Source: Serinibacter salmoneus
GTDB taxonomy: Bacteria > Actinomycetota > Actinomycetes > Actinomycetales > Beutenbergiaceae
Assembly (NCBI RefSeq): GCF_002563925.1
Contig: NZ_PDJD01000001.1
Coordinates: 496,001-560,000 of the forward strand
DNA length: 64,000 nt
Direction of reading: 5' to 3'
Part shown: in pieces, positions 28,250 through 38,571 of the stretch
Numbering within the stretch: the stretch's first letter is position 1
Layout of the letters: each line of letters opens with the position of its first letter
Position numbers and translations under genes: made by a program
Notes under the pieces: generated by a model
Databases searched by the model: none
Seen by the model: only the letters and a program-made list of their open reading frames with translations
What the model was told of the DNA's origin: nothing

Positions 28250-29541
28250 CCGACCGGCTCACCCCGATCCTCACCGACTCCTGGGACGTGCCCCGGGCCT
28301 GGACGCTGCCGGTCTACCGCGACCGCGGCGGCTACCGGGCACTGGCCAAGGCGCGGGGGATGTCCACCGAGGACCTCGTGAACGCCGTCAAGGGCTCCGG
28401 CCTGCGCGGCCGCGGCGGCGCCGGGTTCCCCACCGGCCTGAAGTGGAGCTTCCTGCCCGCCCCGGACGGCGGACCCCGCTACCTCGTGGTCAACGCGGAC
28501 GAGTCCGAGCCGGGCACCTGCAAGGACGTCCCGCTCATGATGGCCAATCCCCACGTGCTGGTGGAGGGCGTGGCGATCACCAGCCACGCGATCGGCTGTG
28601 ACCACGCATTCATCTACCTGCGCGGCGAGGTCGTGCACGTCTATCGCCGCCTGCTCGCGGCTGTGCGCGAGGCGAAGGAGGCGGGCCTGCTCGGGTCGCT
28701 GGAGATCACCGTGCACGCCGGCGCCGGGGCCTACATCTGCGGTGAGGAGACGGCCCTGCTGGACTCCCTCGAGGGCCGTCGCGGTCAGCCGCGACTCAAG
28801 CCGCCGTTCCCCGCGGTGGCGGGCCTGTACGCCCGGCCCACCGTGGTCAACAACGTGGAGTCCATCGCCTCCGTACCCGGCATCGTGCTCGGCGGCGGGG
28901 AGTGGTTCTCCGGCATGGGCACCGCCAAGAGCACGGGCCACGGCATCTTCTCCCTGTCCGGTCACGTCACCCGTCCCGGGCAGTACGAGGCGCCGCTGGG
29001 CATCACGCTGCGCGAACTGCTCGAGCTCGCCGGCGGCATCCGGGAGGGACACGAACTGAAGTTCTGGACCCCCGGCGGCTCCTCCACCCCGATCCTCACG
29101 GCCGAGCACCTCGACGTGCCGCTGGACTTCGAGGGTGTGGCCGGTGCCGGGTCGATGCTCGGCACCCGTGCGCTGCAGATCTTCGACGAGACGGTCTCCG
29201 TGGTGCGTGCCGTGGCGCGTTGGATCGACTTCTACAAGCACGAGTCCTGCGGGAAGTGCACCCCGTGCCGGGAGGGCACCTTCTGGCTGCAGCAGATCAT
29301 GCACCGGCTCGTGGCAGGCAAGGGCACGGCGGAGGACATCGAGACCCTCTCCGACGCCGCCGGCAACATCCTGGGCCGTTCCTTCTGCGCCCTCGGTGAC
29401 GCCGCGGCCACCCCGATCCAGAGTGGCCTGCAGTACTTCCGGGAGGAGTTCGAGGCGGGGACCCACACCCCGGCCGACGAACTCTTCCCGCCCCGTGCGT
29501 CCCTCATCGTCCCCGCGGCCAGCCAGGAGGTCCCGGCATGA
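28246..29541 (+). CDS. nuoF: NADH-quinone oxidoreductase subunit F
   Basis: 431 residues. FMN/NADH-binding subunit where NADH is oxidised. GRGGAGFPTGLKW is the FMN loop, GAGAYICGEETALLDSLEG the NADH/FMN motif, and HESCGKCTPCREGT plus a later Cys (SFCALGD) bind the 4Fe-4S cluster N3. Four-base overlaps with nuoE and nuoG. Confidence 0.97.
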   Translation: MTDRLTPILTDSWDVPRAWTLPVYRDRGGYRALAKARGMSTEDLVNAVKGSGLRGRGGAGFPTGLKWSFLPAPDGGPRYLVVNADESEPGTCKDVPLMMANPHVLVEGVAITSHAIGCDHAFIYLRGEVVHVYRRLLAAVREAKEAGLLGSLEITVHAGAGAYICGEETALLDSLEGRRGQPRLKPPFPAVAGLYARPTVVNNVESIASVPGIVLGGGEWFSGMGTAKSTGHGIFSLSGHVTRPGQYEAPLGITLRELLELAGGIREGHELKFWTPGGSSTPILTAEHLDVPLDFEGVAGAGSMLGTRALQIFDETVSVVRAVARWIDFYKHESCGKCTPCREGTFWLQQIMHRLVAGKGTAEDIETLSDAAGNILGRSFCALGDAAATPIQSGLQYFREEFEAGTHTPADELFPPRASLIVPAASQEVPA

Positions 29542-31985
29542 CCACCACCCAGCCCTCGCCGGGCGCCACCGCCCCGGTGCCCCTGGTCGAGGTGACGATC
29601 GACGGCATCACGACCGAGGTGCCGAAGGGCACGCTGATCATCCGCGCCGCGGAGGACCTCGGGATCGCCATCCCGCGGTTCTGCGACCACCCGCTGCTCA
29701 AGCCGGCCGGGGCCTGCCGCCAGTGCCTCGTGGACGTCGCGATGCCGGATCGGGAGGGCAACGTCCGCCCGATGCCCAAGCCGCAGGCCTCCTGCACGAT
29801 GACCGTGGCACCAGGCATGGTCGTCAACACCCAGCTCACCTCTCAGACCGCCGACAAGGCGCAGCGCGGGGTGATGGAGTTCCTGCTCATCAACCACCCG
29901 CTGGACTGCCCGATCTGCGACAAGGGTGGGGAGTGCCCGCTGCAGAACCAGGCGATGGAGCACGGCCGCCCGGTCACCCGGTTCCACGACGTCAAGCGCA
30001 CCTACCCGAAGCCCCTGGCGATCTCCACCCAGGTGCTGCTGGACCGCGAGCGCTGCATCCTGTGCCAGCGGTGCACCCGGTTCTCCGACGAGATCGCCGG
30101 CGACCCGTTCATCGAGTTGCAGATGCGTGGTGCTCGCCAGCAGATCGGCACATTCGACGAGACCGTTCTCGGGTTCACCGGCGAGGCCCCGGTGGGGGCC
30201 AGCGAGCTCGACGCCGCCGGCGCCCCGTTCGCCTCCTACTTCTCGGGGAACACCATTCAGATCTGCCCCGTCGGGGCCCTGACCTCGGCCGCGTACCGGT
30301 TCCGCGCGCGGCCCTTCGACCTGGTCTCCACCCCCTCGATCGGTGAGCACGACTCCTGCGGCGCCGCGATCCGGATCGACCACCGCCGCGGCGTGGTGGT
30401 GCGCCGGATGGCGGGTGAGGACCCGGCGGTCAACGAGGAGTGGACCAGCGACCGGGACCGGTTCGCCTTCCGCTGGCAGGCGGCGCACGATCGGCTCGCC
30501 GCGCCGATGGTGCGCGATGGCGGCGAACTGGTCGAGACCAGCTGGGCCGACGCCCTGGACGTCGCCGCCACGGAACTGGCCTCGCGCCGCGGCTCCCTGG
30601 CCGCACTCCCGGGCGGACGCGGCACCCTGGAGGATGCCCAGGCCTGGAGCGCCTTCACCCGTCGGGTGTTGGGGACCAACGACGTCGACTTCCGTTCCCG
30701 CGCCTACGGCGGTCGCGAGGAGGAAGCACTGCTCGCCTCGCACGTCGCCGGATCCGGCCTCACCGTCACCTACGGCGACCTGGAGCACGCCCACGTGCTG
30801 CTCGCCGGCCTGGAGGCAGAGGAGGAGGCCCCGACGATCTTCCTCCGCCTGCGCAAGGGTGTCCTTGCCGGCACGGCGCGCGTGACCACCGTGGCGCCAC
30901 TGCGCTCCCGTGGCGCCACCAAGATGCGCGCCGACCTGCTCGCCTCGGTGCCCGGCACCGAGGCGGAGGTGCTCGACGCCGTGGCCTCCCTCGGCAGCGC
31001 CGAGCAGCCCGGCATCATCCTGGTGGGGGAGCGGCTCGCCGCCGCGCCCGGTGCCATCACCGCGGCGTTGCGACTCGCGCAGCGCACCGGCGCCAAGCTG
31101 GCCTGGGTGCCGCGCCGCGCCGGCGACCGCGCCGCCGTGGAAGCGGGGCTGCTGCCCTCGCTGCTGCCGGGCGGACGCCCGGTGACGCAGACCGCGGCGC
31201 GCTCCGAGGTCGCCGAGGCGTGGGGTGGGGACATCCCGACCGAACCCGGACGCGATCTCGCGGGGATCCTGGCCGCGCTGCGCTCCGGCGCACTCGCCGG
31301 AGTCGTGGTCGGCGGCGTGGAACTGGGCGACCTGCCCGATCCCGTGGCGGCGCGCGAGGCGTTGCTCGCGGTGCGCGAGGCCGGTGGTCTCATCGTGTCC
31401 CTGGAGGTGCGCGCCAGCGAGGTCACCGAGTTGGCTGACGTGGTCTTCCCCGTCGCGCCACCCGTGGAGAAGTCCGGGACCTTCCTGACCTGGGAGGGCC
31501 GTCCCCGCTCGTTCCAGGCAGTCTTCGACACGCCCGCACAGAGCGACGCCGACGCACTCGCCATGCTGGCGAACGAACTCGGCGTGACCCTCGGGACCGC
31601 CCCGGCCACCGCCTGGCGCGGCACCCGGGTCGCCAAGCCGTCGGTCAGCGCGCCGCCGCCACCTTCCCCAGGGCCTGGACGGGCGATCCTGGCGAGTTGG
31701 CGCCTCATGCTCGACGGTGCGCGCGGCCAGGACCTCGAACCGCACCTGGCAGGGACCGCGCGGCGGTCCGTCGCGATGATGTCGCCGACCACGGCAGCCG
31801 ACCTCGGGGTCGAAGGCGCCGAGCGCGTCACGCTGCGCGGGCCGGCGGGCGAGACGAGTTACCCGCTGCTGGTCACGAACGTGGCCGACGGTGTGGTGTG
31901 GGTGCCCGCGAACCCGCGGGAGGACGCGGCGCCGATCGCCGCACTGGGCGTCAGGATCGGTGAGATGGTGGAGGTCGTGCGATGA
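29538..31985 (+). CDS. nuoG: NADH-quinone oxidoreductase subunit G
   Basis: 815 residues, the largest peripheral-arm subunit. An N-terminal [2Fe-2S] ferredoxin-like domain (FCDHPLLKPAGACRQCLVDV) is followed by the His/Cys cluster region (HPLDCPICDKGGECPLQ), CILCQRCTRFSDEIAG, and a molybdopterin-oxidoreductase-like C-terminal half (GALTSAAYRFRARPFDL onward). The C-terminal half is more Ala/Arg-rich and less conserved, as is usual in actinobacteria. Confidence 0.95.
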   Translation: MTTTQPSPGATAPVPLVEVTIDGITTEVPKGTLIIRAAEDLGIAIPRFCDHPLLKPAGACRQCLVDVAMPDREGNVRPMPKPQASCTMTVAPGMVVNTQLTSQTADKAQRGVMEFLLINHPLDCPICDKGGECPLQNQAMEHGRPVTRFHDVKRTYPKPLAISTQVLLDRERCILCQRCTRFSDEIAGDPFIELQMRGARQQIGTFDETVLGFTGEAPVGASELDAAGAPFASYFSGNTIQICPVGALTSAAYRFRARPFDLVSTPSIGEHDSCGAAIRIDHRRGVVVRRMAGEDPAVNEEWTSDRDRFAFRWQAAHDRLAAPMVRDGGELVETSWADALDVAATELASRRGSLAALPGGRGTLEDAQAWSAFTRRVLGTNDVDFRSRAYGGREEEALLASHVAGSGLTVTYGDLEHAHVLLAGLEAEEEAPTIFLRLRKGVLAGTARVTTVAPLRSRGATKMRADLLASVPGTEAEVLDAVASLGSAEQPGIILVGERLAAAPGAITAALRLAQRTGAKLAWVPRRAGDRAAVEAGLLPSLLPGGRPVTQTAARSEVAEAWGGDIPTEPGRDLAGILAALRSGALAGVVVGGVELGDLPDPVAAREALLAVREAGGLIVSLEVRASEVTELADVVFPVAPPVEKSGTFLTWEGRPRSFQAVFDTPAQSDADALAMLANELGVTLGTAPATAWRGTRVAKPSVSAPPPPSPGPGRAILASWRLMLDGARGQDLEPHLAGTARRSVAMMSPTTAADLGVEGAERVTLRGPAGETSYPLLVTNVADGVVWVPANPREDAAPIAALGVRIGEMVEVVR

Positions 31986-33316
31986 ACCACGACGTTGCGG
32001 CGGACTTCTCGAACGACGTCTGGTGGATCTGGGTCATCAAGGCCGTCGGGATCCTGGTGTTCCTGCTGCTGAACGTGCTGATCGCGATCTGGGCGGAGCG
32101 CCGGATCCTCGGGCGCATGCAGATTCGCCCGGGCCCGAACGTGCACGGCCCGCTCGGGCTGCTGCAGTCCCTGGGCGATGCGATGAAGTTGCTGCTGAAG
32201 GAGGACATGACCGTCCGCGCCGCGGACCGCTTCGTGTACCTGTTGGCGCCGCTGATCACGGTGTTCTCCGCGCTCCTCGTGTTCGCGGTGATCCCGATGG
32301 GCCCGGAGGTGAGCATGTTCGGCGTCGTGACGCCGATCCAGCTGACCGACCTGCCGGTCGCGATCCTCTACATCCTCGCGGTGGCCTCGTTCGGCTTCTA
32401 CGGGATCATGCTGGGCGGGTGGGCCTCCGGCTCCACCTACCCACTGCTGGGTTCCGTGCGCGGGACCGCACAGGTGATCTCCTACGAACTGTCGATGAGT
32501 CTGGCGCTGGTCAGCGTCTTCATCGTCACCGGATCGATGTCCACCTCCCGGATCGTGGAGGAACAGACGAGTTTCTGGTGGGCGCTGGCACTGCTGCCCG
32601 CGTTCGTCGTCTACATCATCTCGATGGTCGGCGAGACCAACCGCCTGCCCTTCGACCTCCCCGAGGCCGAGGGCGAACTAGTGGCGGGTCACATGACGGA
32701 GTACTCGTCGATGAAGTTCGCCTGGTTCTTCCTGGCGGAGTACATCAACATGTTCAACGTCTCAGCGGTGGCCGTCACCGTCTTCCTTGGTGGGTGGCGC
32801 GCGCCGTGGCCGATCTCCGCGATCAACGACGGCATGTTCAACGAGGGTTGGTGGCCCTTCCTGTGGTTCTTCCTGAAGATGTGGACGCTCATGTTCTTCT
32901 TCTTCTGGGTCCGCGGAACCCTGCTGCGCTTCCGGTACGACCAGTTCATGAACCTGGGGTGGAAGGTCCTCATGCCCGTCGCCCTGGTGTGGCTCGTGCT
33001 CGTGGCCGGTGTGCAGGCGGTGCGGCAGTTCGCCGACGTGCCCCTGAACGAACTGCTCCTGTGGATCGGGATCCCGCTGGGTGTGCTGGTGGTGATCCTG
33101 CTGGTCTGGCCCGCACGCAAGCCGCCCGAGAGCGAGCCCGATCCAGAGGCGAGTGTCTTCGACCCGTTCGCGGGGGGTTACCCCGTACCGCCGCTGCCAG
33201 GTCAGGTGATGCCGGAGGCACCGCGGCGCCGCCGGGTCTCGGTCCAGGCCGGCTCCGCCACCGCCACAGACGCCGATCCCGCACCCGAGGCACCGAAGGA
33301 GAACTCCGATGGCTGA
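31982..33316 (+). CDS. nuoH: NADH-quinone oxidoreductase subunit H
   Basis: 444 residues, eight membrane helices. It forms the base of the quinone tunnel. Hallmarks are [20 protein letters not shown], the acidic loop [29 protein letters not shown] and the WxxGWK-like last helices. A ~60-residue charged C-terminal extension goes beyond the E. coli protein. Its end overlaps nuoI by 8 bp. Confidence 0.96.
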   Translation: MNHDVAADFSNDVWWIWVIKAVGILVFLLLNVLIAIWAERRILGRMQIRPGPNVHGPLGLLQSLGDAMKLLLKEDMTVRAADRFVYLLAPLITVFSALLVFAVIPMGPEVSMFGVVTPIQLTDLPVAILYILAVASFGFYGIMLGGWASGSTYPLLGSVRGTAQVISYELSMSLALVSVFIVTGSMSTSRIVEEQTSFWWALALLPAFVVYIISMVGETNRLPFDLPEAEGELVAGHMTEYSSMKFAWFFLAEYINMFNVSAVAVTVFLGGWRAPWPISAINDGMFNEGWWPFLWFFLKMWTLMFFFFWVRGTLLRFRYDQFMNLGWKVLMPVALVWLVLVAGVQAVRQFADVPLNELLLWIGIPLGVLVVILLVWPARKPPESEPDPEASVFDPFAGGYPVPPLPGQVMPEAPRRRRVSVQAGSATATDADPAPEAPKENSDG

Positions 33317-33965
33317 CCCGCAGGAGTCGACCCCCGAGCGTGGGGGACTGGGCAAGGCCCTGGGCGACTTCTTCGCCCCCGTCGCCGGTTTCGGCGTGAC
33401 CTTCTCGAACATGTTCCGACCCATGGTCACGGAGCAGTACCCCTTCGTGAAGCACCCCACAGCCCCCCGCTACCACGGCCGGCACCACCTCAACCGCTAC
33501 CCGGACGGCCTGGAGAAGTGCATCGGCTGCGAGCTGTGCGCCTGGGCGTGCCCGGCCGATGCGATCTTCGTGGAGGGCGCCTCCAACACGGCCGATGAGC
33601 AGCACTCCCCGGGGGAGCGGTACGGGCGGGTGTACGAGATCAACTACCTGAGGTGCATCTTCTGCGGGCTGTGCATCGAGGCGTGCCCCACCCGGGCGCT
33701 GACGATGAGTAACGAGTTCGAGCTCGCCGGGCCCACGCGTGAGGGACTGATCTTCACCAAGGAGGAACTGCTCGCACCCCTGAACGAGGGGATGCTCGCG
33801 GCGCCGCACCCGATGGTGGAGGGCACCACAGACGACGACTACTACCGGGGCGAGGTCACCGGGCCGACGCAGACGCAGGTGGACTGGGTCGCCGAGCATC
33901 GTCCCGATGAGCCCACCCTCGAGGCAGCGCGCCGCGCAGCGACCAGCGGGAAGGGCGTGAAATGA
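33309..33965 (+). CDS. nuoI: NADH-quinone oxidoreductase subunit I
   Basis: 218 residues with two 4Fe-4S ferredoxin motifs, [12 protein letters not shown] and [12 protein letters not shown], carrying clusters N6a and N6b that pass electrons towards NuoB. An amphipathic N-terminal helix ([20 protein letters not shown]) would rest on the membrane. The start lies 8 bp inside nuoH. Confidence 0.96.
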   Translation: MADPQESTPERGGLGKALGDFFAPVAGFGVTFSNMFRPMVTEQYPFVKHPTAPRYHGRHHLNRYPDGLEKCIGCELCAWACPADAIFVEGASNTADEQHSPGERYGRVYEINYLRCIFCGLCIEACPTRALTMSNEFELAGPTREGLIFTKEELLAPLNEGMLAAPHPMVEGTTDDDYYRGEVTGPTQTQVDWVAEHRPDEPTLEAARRAATSGKGVK

Positions 33966-34813
33966 CCGACGTCGTAGGGTCCGGTGGGGAGCAGGTGCTC
34001 TTCTGGATCATCGGGCCGCTCATGGTGCTGGCCTCCCTCGCGCTCCTGTTCGCGCGCAAGCCGGTGCACGCCGCCGTGGGACTGATCTTCGTGATGATCG
34101 GGATGGCCTTCCTCTACACCGCGCTGGAGGCGCCGTTCCTCGGCGTCGCGCAGGTGGTGGTCTACACCGGCGCGATCATGATCCTGTTCGTCTTCGTGCT
34201 GATGCTCGTGGGCGTCGACGCCGCCGACTCGGTGGCCGAGACGATCAAGGGACAACGGTGGATCGCGTTCCTGCTCGGCGCCGGCCTGGTGGTCGTGCTG
34301 GGCGGGGTGATCCTCACCGCGACGATGCCGGACGCGACCGGCCTCGACGCAGCCAACGCCGTGACCAACCCGGTCGGGGTCGCGTACGTCATCTTCGGCC
34401 AGACCGTCTTCGCACTCGAGCTCGTGGGCGTGCTGCTGATCGTGGCCGCGTTGGGCGCCATCACCCTCACTCACCGCGAGCGGCTCGGACCCGTGTTGGA
34501 CCAGCGCGAGACCGTCACGCTGCGGATGCAGGCCTACGCCCGCGGTGAGGGCGGTGAGGTGCTCACCCCGCCGCCGGCACCCGGTGTCTACGCCCTACAC
34601 AACGCGGCCGATGTCCCCGCGATGGACGCCCACGGCAAGCCCATCGAGTCCTCGGTGCCGCGTGTGCTGCGCATCCGCGGCCAGGAGGTCTCGCCCGCCG
34701 AGGTCGATGGTCACGTCCGTGAGATCTCCCGGGGCGCGTTCCTGCAGCCACGGGCCGATCGCGATGGCGCCCCCGATACCGGGACCGATCTGGACAAGGA
34801 GACCGACCGGTGA
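33962..34813 (+). CDS. nuoJ: NADH-quinone oxidoreductase subunit J
   Basis: 283 residues; about five membrane helices in residues 1-170 with the family pattern [20 protein letters not shown] and [18 protein letters not shown] ~110-residue hydrophilic C-terminal extension, absent in E. coli, is typical of actinobacterial NuoJ. Four-base overlaps with nuoI and nuoK. Confidence 0.95.
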   Translation: MTDVVGSGGEQVLFWIIGPLMVLASLALLFARKPVHAAVGLIFVMIGMAFLYTALEAPFLGVAQVVVYTGAIMILFVFVLMLVGVDAADSVAETIKGQRWIAFLLGAGLVVVLGGVILTATMPDATGLDAANAVTNPVGVAYVIFGQTVFALELVGVLLIVAALGAITLTHRERLGPVLDQRETVTLRMQAYARGEGGEVLTPPPAPGVYALHNAADVPAMDAHGKPIESSVPRVLRIRGQEVSPAEVDGHVREISRGAFLQPRADRDGAPDTGTDLDKETDR

Positions 34814-35109
34814 GCCTCGTGCACTACCTGGTGCTGGCCAGCATCCTGTTCGCCGTCGGCGCCGTGACGGTGCTGACCCGCCGCAACGCGATCCTCGCGT
34901 TCATGGGGGTGGAGCTCATGCTCAACTCCTGCAACCTCGCCCTGGTGACGTTCAGCCGCGTACACGGCGGCCTCGAGGGGCAGGTGATGGCCTTCTACGT
35001 GATGGTCGTCGCCGCCGCCGAGGTCGTGGTGGGGCTGGCGATCATCGTGTCCCTCTATCGCTCGCGTCGGACGGTCTCCGTCGACGAGCCCAGCCTGCTG
35101 AAGAACTAG
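34810..35109 (+). CDS. nuoK: NADH-quinone oxidoreductase subunit K
   Basis: 99 residues, three membrane helices, MrpC-like. The proton-path glutamates lie in [16 protein letters not shown] and [17 protein letters not shown] start overlaps the nuoJ stop. Thirteen bases follow before nuoL, with AGGAGGGGC in the gap. Confidence 0.96.
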   Translation: MSLVHYLVLASILFAVGAVTVLTRRNAILAFMGVELMLNSCNLALVTFSRVHGGLEGQVMAFYVMVVAAAEVVVGLAIIVSLYRSRRTVSVDEPSLLKN

Positions 35110-35122
35110 GAGGGGCACCACG

Positions 35123-37045
35123 ATGATCGACGCGAGCTGGCTGCTCGTCGCCATTCCGGCGCTCAGCGCCGCCGTCCTGCTGCTGCTCGGGCGTCGCAGC
35201 GACGCCTGGGGGCCCTACCTCGCCATCGCCGCGAGCACCGCTTCCTTCGTGGTCGGGCTGTTGACCCTGTTCACCGTGCTGGGCGAGGAGGCGGAGAACC
35301 GCATCCACGACGTCACGCTGTACAGCTGGCTGCCGGCCGGGGACTTCTCCGTGGACCTCGGGATGCGGATCGACCCGCTCTCGCTCACGTTCGTGATGCT
35401 CATCACATTCGTCGGCACGCTGATCCACGTCTACTCGCTCGGCTACATGCAGCACGACGCGGACAAGCGGCGCTTCTTCGCCTACTTGAACCTGTTCGTC
35501 GCCGCGATGCTCACGCTGGTCCTCGCCAACTCCTATGCCGGGCTGTTCCTCGGCTGGGAGGGCGTCGGCCTGGCGTCCTACCTGCTGATCGGCTTCTGGA
35601 ACCAGCACACCGAGAACGCGGTCGCGGCCAAGAAGGCGTTCGTGATGAACCGCGTGGGGGACATGGGCCTCATCATCGCGATGGGGCTCATGGCCGCGAA
35701 CGTCGGCTCGGTGAGCTTCGCCGACGTCGACGCCGCGGTGCCCGGCCTCTCCGCGGGTGTCCTGACCGCCATGGGACTCCTGTTACTGCTCGGGGCGGTG
35801 GGTAAGTCCGCACAGTTCCCACTGCAGGCGTGGCTCGGTGACGCGATGGCGGGCCCGACACCGGTCTCCGCGCTGATCCACGCGGCGACCATGGTCACCG
35901 CCGGGGTGTACATCATCGTGCGCTCGGACGCGATCTTCTCCGCGGCGCCGGACGCCCGGCTGGTGGTGGCCGTGATCGGTGCCTTCACGCTTCTGCTCGG
36001 TGCCTTCATCGCCTGCGCGAAGGACGACATCAAGAAGTCCCTCGCCGGTTCGACGATGTCCCAGATCGGCTACATGGTGCTCGGCGCCGGCCTCGGACCG
36101 ATCGGGTACGCGTTCGCGATCTTCCACCTGGTCACGCACGGCTTCTTCAAGGCCGGGCTCTTCCTCGGTGCGGGATCGCTGATGCACGCGAACGACGACT
36201 CCACCGACATGCGCCACTACGGTGGCCTGCGCAAGGTCATGATGATCACCTGGCTCACGTTCGCGGCCTGTTGGCTCGCCATCATGGGCGTGCCACCCTT
36301 CTCCGGGTTCTACTCCAAGGACAAGATCATCGAGGCCGCGTTCGTGGGCTCCGGCTGGCAGCCCTGGGTGCTGGGCGGCGCAGCGCTGATCGGCGCCGGG
36401 ATCACCGCGTTCTACATGTCCCGCATGTTCTTCATGACCTTCTTCGGCAAGGAGCGCTGGGTGGACTCCGCCGAGAAGCTCGGACCGGACGACCCGCGGC
36501 CGGTGCGCCACCCGCACGAATCCCCGTTGGTCATGACGATCCCGATGATCGTGCTCGCGCTCGGAGCGACCTTCCTCGGGATGCTGCTCGCCTGGGACTC
36601 CGCGATCGAGCACTGGCTCGCGCCGGTGGTCGGGGAGTCCGAGCTGCATCACGCCGAACCGGTCATGCCGTTGTGGCTCATCATGACCACCACCCTGACC
36701 CTGGTGGCGCTCGGGATCCTGCTGGCCTGGCGCCAGTACGGGATGAACCCCGTACCGCTCACGCCCCCGCACGGTTCCGTGCTCACCCGCGCGGCCCGCC
36801 GCGACTTCTACGCCGACGATGTGAACGAGGCCCTCACGATGCGACCAGGTCAGCACCTGACCAGAACCCTGGTGTACGCCGACACCGCCGTGGTGGACGG
36901 CTCCGTCAACGGCTTGGCGCGCGGCACCGTTTCCCTGGGCAGGTCCTGGCGCAAGCTGCAGAACGGCTACGTGCGCAGCTACGCCGCCCTGATCCTGGCC
37001 GGCGTCGTCGTCGCCGGCATCGTCCTGCACCTCGTGAGAATGTGA
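35123..37045 (+). CDS. nuoL: NADH-quinone oxidoreductase subunit L
   Basis: 640 residues, about 16 membrane helices, the distal antiporter-like proton pump with the long lateral helix near the C-terminus. Conserved regions include FLGWEGVGLASYLLIGFW, KSAQFPLQAWLGDAMAGPTPVSALIHAATMVTAGVYI and GGLRKVMMITW. ATG 35123 has a good AGGAGGGGC site. Confidence 0.97.
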   Translation: MIDASWLLVAIPALSAAVLLLLGRRSDAWGPYLAIAASTASFVVGLLTLFTVLGEEAENRIHDVTLYSWLPAGDFSVDLGMRIDPLSLTFVMLITFVGTLIHVYSLGYMQHDADKRRFFAYLNLFVAAMLTLVLANSYAGLFLGWEGVGLASYLLIGFWNQHTENAVAAKKAFVMNRVGDMGLIIAMGLMAANVGSVSFADVDAAVPGLSAGVLTAMGLLLLLGAVGKSAQFPLQAWLGDAMAGPTPVSALIHAATMVTAGVYIIVRSDAIFSAAPDARLVVAVIGAFTLLLGAFIACAKDDIKKSLAGSTMSQIGYMVLGAGLGPIGYAFAIFHLVTHGFFKAGLFLGAGSLMHANDDSTDMRHYGGLRKVMMITWLTFAACWLAIMGVPPFSGFYSKDKIIEAAFVGSGWQPWVLGGAALIGAGITAFYMSRMFFMTFFGKERWVDSAEKLGPDDPRPVRHPHESPLVMTIPMIVLALGATFLGMLLAWDSAIEHWLAPVVGESELHHAEPVMPLWLIMTTTLTLVALGILLAWRQYGMNPVPLTPPHGSVLTRAARRDFYADDVNEALTMRPGQHLTRTLVYADTAVVDGSVNGLARGTVSLGRSWRKLQNGYVRSYAALILAGVVVAGIVLHLVRM

Positions 37046-37056
37046 GCGGAGGAGAC

Positions 37057-38571
37057 GTGAGCGAGTTCCCGTGGATCACGGTCCTCATTGCTGTCCCGGT
37101 GCTGACCGCCATCGCCCTGTGGGTGCTGCCGGTCCTGCACAAGCACGCACGCGCCATCGGACTGACGGTCTCCCTGGTCGTGCTCGCCGTGGCCGTCATC
37201 ATGGCGGCGTCCTTCGACATCGCCGATGCCTCGAGCCACCAGTTCACCGAGCTGGCGGCGTGGATCCCACAGATCGGGGTGAGCTACGCCGTCGGGCTCA
37301 ACGGTCTCGGGCTGGTGATGGTGCTGCTCGCCACCGCGCTGGTGCCGATCGTCATCGCGGCCGACTGGAACGCCGTCCCCGACGACGGTGACCTCAGCGA
37401 CCGGCGCCAGGCCACGTTCGTGTCCCTCGTGCTCATGCTCGCGGGGCTCATGGTCGCGGTGTTCGCCGCGCGGGACCTGTTCCTGTTCTACGTGGTCTTC
37501 GAGGTCATGCTGCTCCCGGTGTACTTCCTGATCGGGATGTTCGGGGGCACGAACCGGCGCCAGGCGGCCGTGAAGTTCCTGGTCTACTCCCTCGCGGGCG
37601 GGCTGGTGATGCTGCTCGGTGTGGTGGTGACCTACCTCAACGGGCCCCGTGGTGAGCAGGGCTTCCTGCTGGACAACCTCGCCGGCTCGATCACCGATCC
37701 GACGCTGCAGATGTGGCTGTTCGTGGCGTTCTTCGTGGCCTTCGCGGTGAAGGCGCCGATGTGGCCGGTACACACCTGGTTGCCGGATGCCACCGCCGCC
37801 GCCACACCGGGGACCTCCACCCTGCTGGTGGGTGTGCTGGACAAGGTCGGTACCTTCGGCATGATCGCGCTGTGCCTGCCGCTCTTCCCGCAGGCCGCCG
37901 CCGACGCCGCGGGTGTCATCGTGGTGCTGGCGTTGATCTCGATTCTCTACGGCGCGTTGGTGGCGATGGGGCAGCAGGACCTGATGCGCTTCACCGCGTT
38001 CACGTCCGTCTCGCACTTCGGTTTCATCGTGCTCGGCATCTTCATCGGGTCCGAGGTCGCCATGACCGGGGCGATGTTCTACATGCTCGCTCACGGACTC
38101 TCGATCGCCGGGATGTTCCTGCTCGCGGGCTTCCTCGCTGAGCGGGGCGGCTCGCGGCGCATCGACGCCTACGGCGGTTGGCAGCGGGTGACCCCGGTGC
38201 TGGCGGGCCTGTTCCTGGTATCCGGTCTCGCGAGCGTGGCCCTGCCGGGCCTGTCCGGGTTCGTGGGGGAGTACCTCGTGCTGATGGGCTCCTTCCAGGT
38301 CTCGATCCCCGCCGCGGTCGTGGCCACGCTGGCCGTCGTGCTGGCCGCGCTCTACTTCCTGCTGGTCTACCAGCGGGTGTTCACCGGACCCCCGCCGCCG
38401 GACCGGGTGGCCGAGGTCTCCTCCGGTGGGCTGCGTGACCTGCTCGCGCGGGAACGCTGGGCCCTCATTCCGATCGTCGCCGCCATGCTGGTCCTGGGCT
38501 TCGTGCCGGGTCCGGTGCTGGACGTGCTGACGCCGATCTCGCAGGTGCTCGTGATGGGAGGCGCCCAGTGA
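37057..38571 (+). CDS. nuoM: NADH-quinone oxidoreductase subunit M
   Basis: 504 residues, about 14 membrane helices, antiporter-like proton pump. Signatures are FYVVFEVMLLPVYFLIG and KAPMWPVHTWLPDATAAATPGTSTLL. The GTG at 37057 is chosen because GGAGGA lies just before it; GTG 37042, overlapping the nuoL stop, would add five residues. The much longer in-frame extension back to 36271 is a shadow of nuoL. Confidence 0.95.
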   Translation: MSEFPWITVLIAVPVLTAIALWVLPVLHKHARAIGLTVSLVVLAVAVIMAASFDIADASSHQFTELAAWIPQIGVSYAVGLNGLGLVMVLLATALVPIVIAADWNAVPDDGDLSDRRQATFVSLVLMLAGLMVAVFAARDLFLFYVVFEVMLLPVYFLIGMFGGTNRRQAAVKFLVYSLAGGLVMLLGVVVTYLNGPRGEQGFLLDNLAGSITDPTLQMWLFVAFFVAFAVKAPMWPVHTWLPDATAAATPGTSTLLVGVLDKVGTFGMIALCLPLFPQAAADAAGVIVVLALISILYGALVAMGQQDLMRFTAFTSVSHFGFIVLGIFIGSEVAMTGAMFYMLAHGLSIAGMFLLAGFLAERGGSRRIDAYGGWQRVTPVLAGLFLVSGLASVALPGLSGFVGEYLVLMGSFQVSIPAAVVATLAVVLAALYFLLVYQRVFTGPPPPDRVAEVSSGGLRDLLARERWALIPIVAAMLVLGFVPGPVLDVLTPISQVLVMGGAQ